45,999 nucleotides of DNA from an uncultured Prevotella sp. (GTDB lineage Bacteria; Bacteroidota; Bacteroidia; Bacteroidales; Bacteroidaceae). The notes under the pieces were generated by a model. It searched no databases. It was not told where the DNA came from and saw nothing but the letters and a program-made list of their open reading frames with translations. Both the position numbers and the translations under genes were made by a program. Positions 41,865 to 45,999 of the stretch are shown in pieces. Each line of letters opens with the position of its first letter. Position 1 is the first letter of the stretch. The stretch lies in contig ONKL01000038.1 of the NCBI GenBank assembly GCA_900318395.1, forward strand, positions 1 to 45,999, written 5' to 3'.

Positions 41865-43682
41865 ATGAAGAAACTGACTATGACCCTACTAACCCTGTTG
41901 ACAGCCATTGTCACAATGGCACAGGGATGGCCGCAGAACTATGGCGGCGTGATGCTACAAGGATTCTACTGGGACGGCTATGCCGACTCAAAGTGGACCG
42001 TGCTCGAGAAACAGGCCGATGACATGTCACAGTACTTCGACCTCATCTGGATTCCCCAAAGCGGCAAGACTTCTGAATATTACCACACGAAACGACAGAC
42101 GATGGGCTACGATCCCTGCTTCTGGCTTGATCACAACAGTTGCTGGGGTACAGAGGCAGAACTGAAGAAGATGATCAAGGCCTTCAAGGACAAGGGTACT
42201 GGCATTATCGAGGACGTGGTCATCAACCACAAGAACGGACTGACGACGTGGGTAGACTTCCCCGATGAGACCAACGGCGCTTACAGCATTGCATGGGATA
42301 ATGAGAAGTTCTCAGGTATCACAAGTGATGACGAGTGTAACAAAAACGGCTACAAGACCACTGGTGCCAAGGATACAGGTGATAACTTCGACGGCTATCG
42401 CGATCTGGACCATACCAACGAGACTGTACAGAAGAACGTAAAGACCTACCTCGAGTTCCTGCTGAAGGAACTGGGCTACGTGGGCTTCCGCTACGATATG
42501 GTGAAAGGGTATGATGCCAAATATACAGGCAAATACAATACGGAAGTCAATCCTACCTATAGCGTCGGCGAATGCTGGGACGGTAACAAGAGTGTGGTAA
42601 CGAAATGGATCGACGGAACAAAGGTCGATGGCAAGATACAGAGTGCTGCCTTCGACTTCCCCATGAAGTACTACATCAATTCAGCCTTCGGAGGCGGCAA
42701 CTGGAGTGCCTTAGCAAAGAGCATGCTCAGCAACGATAACGCCTACAAGCGTTACAGCGTGACCTTCGTGGACAATCACGACACCTATCGTGAAAACGAT
42801 AAGCTCAGGACAAATGTCTGTGCCGCCAATGCCTATATCCTCGCGATGCCAGGCACACCTTGTCTCTTTCTGAAGCACTGGCAGTCGAACAAGGGTACCC
42901 TAAAGCGTCTCATCGCCTTGCGTAAGGCAGCTGGTATCACCAACGAGAGTGAGATTCTCACAGCTGAAACCATCGGAGGTGGATTCCTGCTCGTCGTACA
43001 AGGTTCGAATGGGAAGTTGCGACTTCATCTGGGACCTGTTGGCGATCTCTCTTTCAACAATCCCGTGGATATGTGGACACTGGCCATCGAAGGCAAGAAC
43101 TTCCAAGTATATGCCAGCAAGGATGTAGACCAGACAGCCATGAAGGCCATCACCGAAGCAGACGAGAGTCCAGAGGACAACACATCAGCGGAAGTGCCCT
43201 CGTTCTGCACCGTCAGTGAGGGCGAGACCTGCGCTTTCTTCGTGGCACCCAAGAACTGGGGAGCACAAATCAAGTGCTGGCGCTGGGACAAGCAGTATAA
43301 CTACACCACCAACCAATGGCCAGGTGTGAACTGCGAGAAACTTGGCGAAGACAGCAAGGGCAACTCCGTATGGAAGTGGACCTACAAAGCAAGCGACCGC
43401 AAGAGTCAAAGCAGCACCAACGAGGGCATCATCTTCAACGACGGCACGAACCAGACTGCCGACCTTGCCTTTATCAATGGCGGCTACTACAATCAGGACG
43501 GACTGCAGGCTGTCGTCTCAGTTACAGCCATCAAGGCTGCCAAGGCTGAAGCCTACAGCGATGTCAAGGTATACACCCTCGATGGCAGGCTACTACGCAC
43601 AGCCAAGAATGCCAGCGAAGCACTCGGCGGACTCGACAAGGGCGTATACATTATTAATAATAAGAAAGTAATTATCAGATAA
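41865..43682 (+). CDS. Secreted GH13 alpha-amylase with starch-binding module and T9SS-like C-terminus
   Basis: About 605 residues. ATG 41865 gives a signal peptide (MKKLTMTLLTLLTAIVTMA-Q); the longer frame from 41829 overlaps the transporter and is not needed. The GH13 barrel shows region I DVVINH, the nucleophile in VGFRYDMVKG (about 208), the acid in SVGECWDG (about 234) and FVDNHDTY (about 302). Near residue 455 a module of about 100 residues (CAFFVAPKNWG ... CWRWDKQYNY ... WPG ... GIIFNDGTNQTADL) resembles CBM26-type starch binding. The last 40 residues (VKVYTLDGRLLRT ... GLDKGVYIINNKKVIIR) resemble type IX secretion sorting domains. It should cleave internal alpha-1,4 bonds of starch at or outside the cell surface. 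The start is 1 nt after the transporter stop. Confidence 0.9.
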   Translation: MKKLTMTLLTLLTAIVTMAQGWPQNYGGVMLQGFYWDGYADSKWTVLEKQADDMSQYFDLIWIPQSGKTSEYYHTKRQTMGYDPCFWLDHNSCWGTEAELKKMIKAFKDKGTGIIEDVVINHKNGLTTWVDFPDETNGAYSIAWDNEKFSGITSDDECNKNGYKTTGAKDTGDNFDGYRDLDHTNETVQKNVKTYLEFLLKELGYVGFRYDMVKGYDAKYTGKYNTEVNPTYSVGECWDGNKSVVTKWIDGTKVDGKIQSAAFDFPMKYYINSAFGGGNWSALAKSMLSNDNAYKRYSVTFVDNHDTYRENDKLRTNVCAANAYILAMPGTPCLFLKHWQSNKGTLKRLIALRKAAGITNESEILTAETIGGGFLLVVQGSNGKLRLHLGPVGDLSFNNPVDMWTLAIEGKNFQVYASKDVDQTAMKAITEADESPEDNTSAEVPSFCTVSEGETCAFFVAPKNWGAQIKCWRWDKQYNYTTNQWPGVNCEKLGEDSKGNSVWKWTYKASDRKSQSSTNEGIIFNDGTNQTADLAFINGGYYNQDGLQAVVSVTAIKAAKAEAYSDVKVYTLDGRLLRTAKNASEALGGLDKGVYIINNKKVIIR

Positions 43683-43686
43683 TCGT

Positions 43687-43720
43687 TAATCCCCGCCAAC
43701 TGACGGGGATTATTTATTTC
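43687..43720. terminator. Bidirectional terminator after the amylase gene
   Basis: TAATCCCCG (43687-43695) pairs with CGGGGATTA (43704-43712), followed by TTTATTT. It also serves the convergent glycosyltransferase operon, whose last stop is at 43714. Confidence 0.8.
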
Positions 43721-44484
43721 ACAAGAGAACGGACGACGAACCAGCAGTGTAGCAAGAACGTCTGAAGTCGACCATAATGACGCTCCATCACCCGATAACG
43801 CTCCCAAAGCGACTCACGGTGGTGGAGCGTTGTCTGTCCTTCTTCAGTATAGTTGGCCACCACCATCTTCAGATTCTGTAGGGGGATATTCTCCTTGGCA
43901 GCCGCTTTCATGACACGAATGCACCAGTCTACATCAGCAGAATAGCGATAATGGGTATCGTAAGGTGTGGCAATGGCAAAATCGGTACGCGCATAGAAAG
44001 CCTGATGGCACACCAGCATACCCTGACGGAATGATTTCCACGACAGATTCTCTGGTGGAGCGAGACGACGGTGGTGCAGAAAGTGCCCTTCACCGTCAAC
44101 AATATCAGTATCACCATAGAGCACGGCCGGCAGCTGCGCATCGTCAACAGCTGCGACAATACGACTGACCGTATCCGAAGCTGGCAGGAAATCGCCCGCA
44201 TTCAAGAAACACACATAGTCGCCATCAAGACTGCGCAGCCCCTTGTTCATGGCATCATAGATGCCCTTATCGGGCTCGGACATCATCTGGATGCGATGTC
44301 CGTTCTCTGCTGCATTCGAACGCTCTATATAGGTTTCGACCAGCCGCAGTGTGTCATCAGTAGAAGCCCCATCGATAATCAGATGCACTATCTCAGGATA
44401 ATCCTGCTGCAACACACTGTCGAGCGTTCGCTGCAACACACCGGCAGCATTATAAGTCACCGTCACATAGGTAATCCGGATCAT
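43714..44484 (-). CDS. Family 2 glycosyltransferase
   Basis: A 256-residue GT-A enzyme. ITYVTVTYNAAGVLQRTLDSVLQQDY is the nucleotide-binding start. LIIDGASTDDTLRLV, SEPDKGIYDAMNKGLRSLDGDYVCFLNAGD and the late YSADVDWCIRVMKAA cover the DxD-like and acceptor regions. It adds a sugar from a nucleotide donor during surface polysaccharide or O-antigen-like synthesis. Donor and acceptor are not predictable. It overlaps the upstream glycosyltransferase gene by 4 nt and so is translated with it. Confidence 0.9.
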   Translation of the reverse strand: MIRITYVTVTYNAAGVLQRTLDSVLQQDYPEIVHLIIDGASTDDTLRLVETYIERSNAAENGHRIQMMSEPDKGIYDAMNKGLRSLDGDYVCFLNAGDFLPASDTVSRIVAAVDDAQLPAVLYGDTDIVDGEGHFLHHRRLAPPENLSWKSFRQGMLVCHQAFYARTDFAIATPYDTHYRYSADVDWCIRVMKAAAKENIPLQNLKMVVANYTEEGQTTLHHRESLWERYRVMERHYGRLQTFLLHCWFVVRSLVK

Positions 44485-45734
44485 AGCTTATAATGTTTGA
44501 AGGCCATCGCCTGTTGGTATACTTCGAGATACTTCATCGCCACACTCTGCTGCGAGTAATGACGGACGACTTTCTCAACAGCCTGGCGACTCAGTGCCTC
44601 AGCATCGGCCTCTGTCAGAATCCAACGGATACCTCGTGCCAAATCCTCTGCATCTCGATAAGCAGCCACATAGCCGTTACGTTGATGGTCGATTTCCTCC
44701 GGGATGCCCCCCACCTTGAATCCCACACAAGGCACTCCGCAGGCCATCGCCTCCATGATAGTATTGGGCAGATTCTCAGAGAGCGAAGGCAATACGAAGA
44801 CATCTACTGCCTGATAGACATCGACAATCCGCTTCTCGTCATTGACATAGCCCAGAGGATAGGCCTCAAGCGGCAACTGTGCCGTCAGTTCTTCGGCATG
44901 GCCACCCAGAATCACGACACCAGGTTTTATATCTGTCAACAACCTACATGCCTCAATGAGATACTGCATGCCCTTGTTGACCATAGTCACGCGCTGTGAA
45001 GCAAACAGGATCAGCTGTTTGTCGAGAGGGAGTCCCAAGCGCTTCCTCGCTTCCTCCTTTACACCTCTTTTATATATATGCGTGTCTATCGGGTTGGGAA
45101 TGCTGGTAATCTTCTGCCCCTCCAACAGAGCACTCTTCTTCGCCTCCGACTCCAGCCATCGGCTACAAGCGACAAAATAGATGTTCTCACCTTCCAGCAT
45201 CCGCTGCTTCTTTTGCCAGACAGAGGCAGAGAGATCGTGTGCCGAGCCCTTACCAGGCAACAGCCTGCAATTCCGGCACTTTGTTGTAAAGTTACGGCAA
45301 TCCAACGTCACATGGCAAATCGCTGTTGCAGGCCAGATGTCATGCATGGTCCATACCACCGGCTTTCCACTTCGCAAGATCTTCCTTATACCACTCAGCG
45401 AGAGCATACCCTGATTGATCCAGTGCAGATGGATGATGTCTGCCTCCTGAAACTCACGCAGACGGGTGATGTCAGACCCCGCGTTGGCGATGTCGACTTC
45501 GAAAAGATGCTTACGAGAATGCATTCTCAGAAAGATGCAGAGCCGCTCCCAAAGAAAGTTCCATCGCTGATGAGGTGATGAGGGAAGCTCAGACACCGTC
45601 AGCGCATCAGTCTCCTTATCGCGCACCAGCATCTTCGCCTTAACTCCATAATTGTTCAATGCTTTCATCAAACGGTTAGCAGCCACAGCAGCTCCACCCG
45701 TCCGTTCGCTCGTATTCACTATCAGTATTTTCAT
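44481..45734 (-). CDS. Family 4 glycosyltransferase
   Basis: A 417-residue GT-B enzyme. The N-terminus MKILIVNTSERTGGAAVAANRLMKAL has the glycine-rich acceptor loop. ADIIHLHWINQGMLSL and PVVWTMHDIWPATAICHV are typical of wcaC-like GT4 proteins of Bacteroidota. A cysteine cluster (CRNFTTKCRNCRLLPGKG) follows, a common variable insertion. The donor site is VFVLPSLSENLPNTIMEAMACGVPCVGFKVGGIPEEI, the EX7E-type motif. It is the first gene of a two-gene operon with the GT2. The pair looks like part of a small polysaccharide-modification unit. Donor sugar unknown. Confidence 0.92.
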   Translation of the reverse strand: MKILIVNTSERTGGAAVAANRLMKALNNYGVKAKMLVRDKETDALTVSELPSSPHQRWNFLWERLCIFLRMHSRKHLFEVDIANAGSDITRLREFQEADIIHLHWINQGMLSLSGIRKILRSGKPVVWTMHDIWPATAICHVTLDCRNFTTKCRNCRLLPGKGSAHDLSASVWQKKQRMLEGENIYFVACSRWLESEAKKSALLEGQKITSIPNPIDTHIYKRGVKEEARKRLGLPLDKQLILFASQRVTMVNKGMQYLIEACRLLTDIKPGVVILGGHAEELTAQLPLEAYPLGYVNDEKRIVDVYQAVDVFVLPSLSENLPNTIMEAMACGVPCVGFKVGGIPEEIDHQRNGYVAAYRDAEDLARGIRWILTEADAEALSRQAVEKVVRHYSQQSVAMKYLEVYQQAMAFKHYKL

Positions 45735-45756
45735 GTCATCTTTCCGATTGATATTG

Positions 45757-45788
45757 CAAAGGTACGAATAAGTGCGTAAAATACCAAA
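45757..45788 (-). promoter_or_regulatory. Promoter of the glycosyltransferase operon
   Basis: Minus strand TTTG (45788-45785), 20 nt, TACCTTTG (45764-45757), 22 nt before the ATG. Confidence 0.8.
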
Positions 45789-45888
45789 GAAAATGGTATT
45801 TTAAAGCAGTATTTTATGTGTTTGCGCACACAATCGCTTGATTTAAGTCAAGAATGATGGGATTTTATACACTTATTACCCATAAAGT

Positions 45889-45920
45889 CTTGCAAAAAAC
45901 AAAAAATCGTCGTACCTTTG
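45889..45920 (+). promoter_or_regulatory. Promoter for a gene beyond the right edge
   Basis: CTTG (45889-45892), 20 nt, TACCTTTG (45913-45920) followed by C. No start codon of a convincing gene follows before 45999; the DNA is AT-rich leader. Confidence 0.7.
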
Positions 45921-45999
45921 CATCGTCAAAAGGTTAATAGATTGTTTTAGGTTAGTAGTAATATTTATAGTTTTAGGTTTTTAGTTATTGGTAAAAGAA

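Noticed and set aside
1-45999. tRNA, rRNA genes and insertion sequences
   Set aside because: No cloverleaf with a TTCGANTC arm, no rRNA-like stretch and no transposase or integrase was recognised.

Overview
The window looks like a chromosomal segment of a Prevotella-like member of the Bacteroidota (Prevotellaceae). Signs of this are repeated TAnnTTTG (-7) promoter boxes, several with a TTTG-like -33 box about 19-20 nt upstream, start codons without Shine-Dalgarno sites, a SusC/SusD pair with GH43 enzymes, lipoprotein-rich outer-membrane functions and a type IX-secretion-like C-terminus on an alpha-amylase. All names rest on motifs and family recognition read by eye; no search was run.

Layout. 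1-124: 3' end of a peptidoglycan amidase. 284-7462: a contractile-injection-type spike cassette (a 1476-residue VgrG/gp27-gp5-like protein, a 661-residue coiled-coil/beta-repeat protein and an unrecognised 235-residue protein), bracketed by two similar hairpin terminators. 7506-16760: a small polysaccharide utilisation locus, with two GH43 enzymes on the minus strand divergent from susC/susD. 16932-19014: two overlapping lipoprotein genes, the second with a beta-propeller and one CxxCH haem-type motif. 19015-22659: MgtC-like protein, GNAT acetyltransferase and a superfamily 1 helicase, all on the minus strand.

22660-23716 is a kilobase without a credible protein gene. It holds three 22-bp tandem repeats, a large inverted array of about 11-bp-spaced GACCTAAC/GAGGTAAC units, an orphan strong terminator, and a promoter followed by a sequence that folds into a 199-nt rod: a strong candidate for an undescribed or unassigned structured RNA. 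23717-26309 is visibly more AT-rich and carries orphan genes (a membrane-anchored protein, a broken small ORF, a zinc-ribbon/RDD membrane protein, a short leaderless-type ORF).

26485-45734 is mostly housekeeping: pyridoxamine kinase, RluA-type pseudouridine synthase, Dabb protein, an IscU-like protein with a frameshifted GGGtGRT partner, PagL-like and OmpA-like outer-membrane proteins, an M1 aminopeptidase, a (p)ppGpp synthetase divergent from purL, a split chromate transporter, a secreted GH13 amylase, and two overlapping glycosyltransferases. A forward promoter at the right edge points to a gene beyond the window.

Several starts were moved downstream of the longest reading frame because a -7 promoter box lies inside the longer version (GNAT protein, helicase, RluA, M1 peptidase, RelA/SpoT protein). 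Several of these transcripts would be nearly leaderless.
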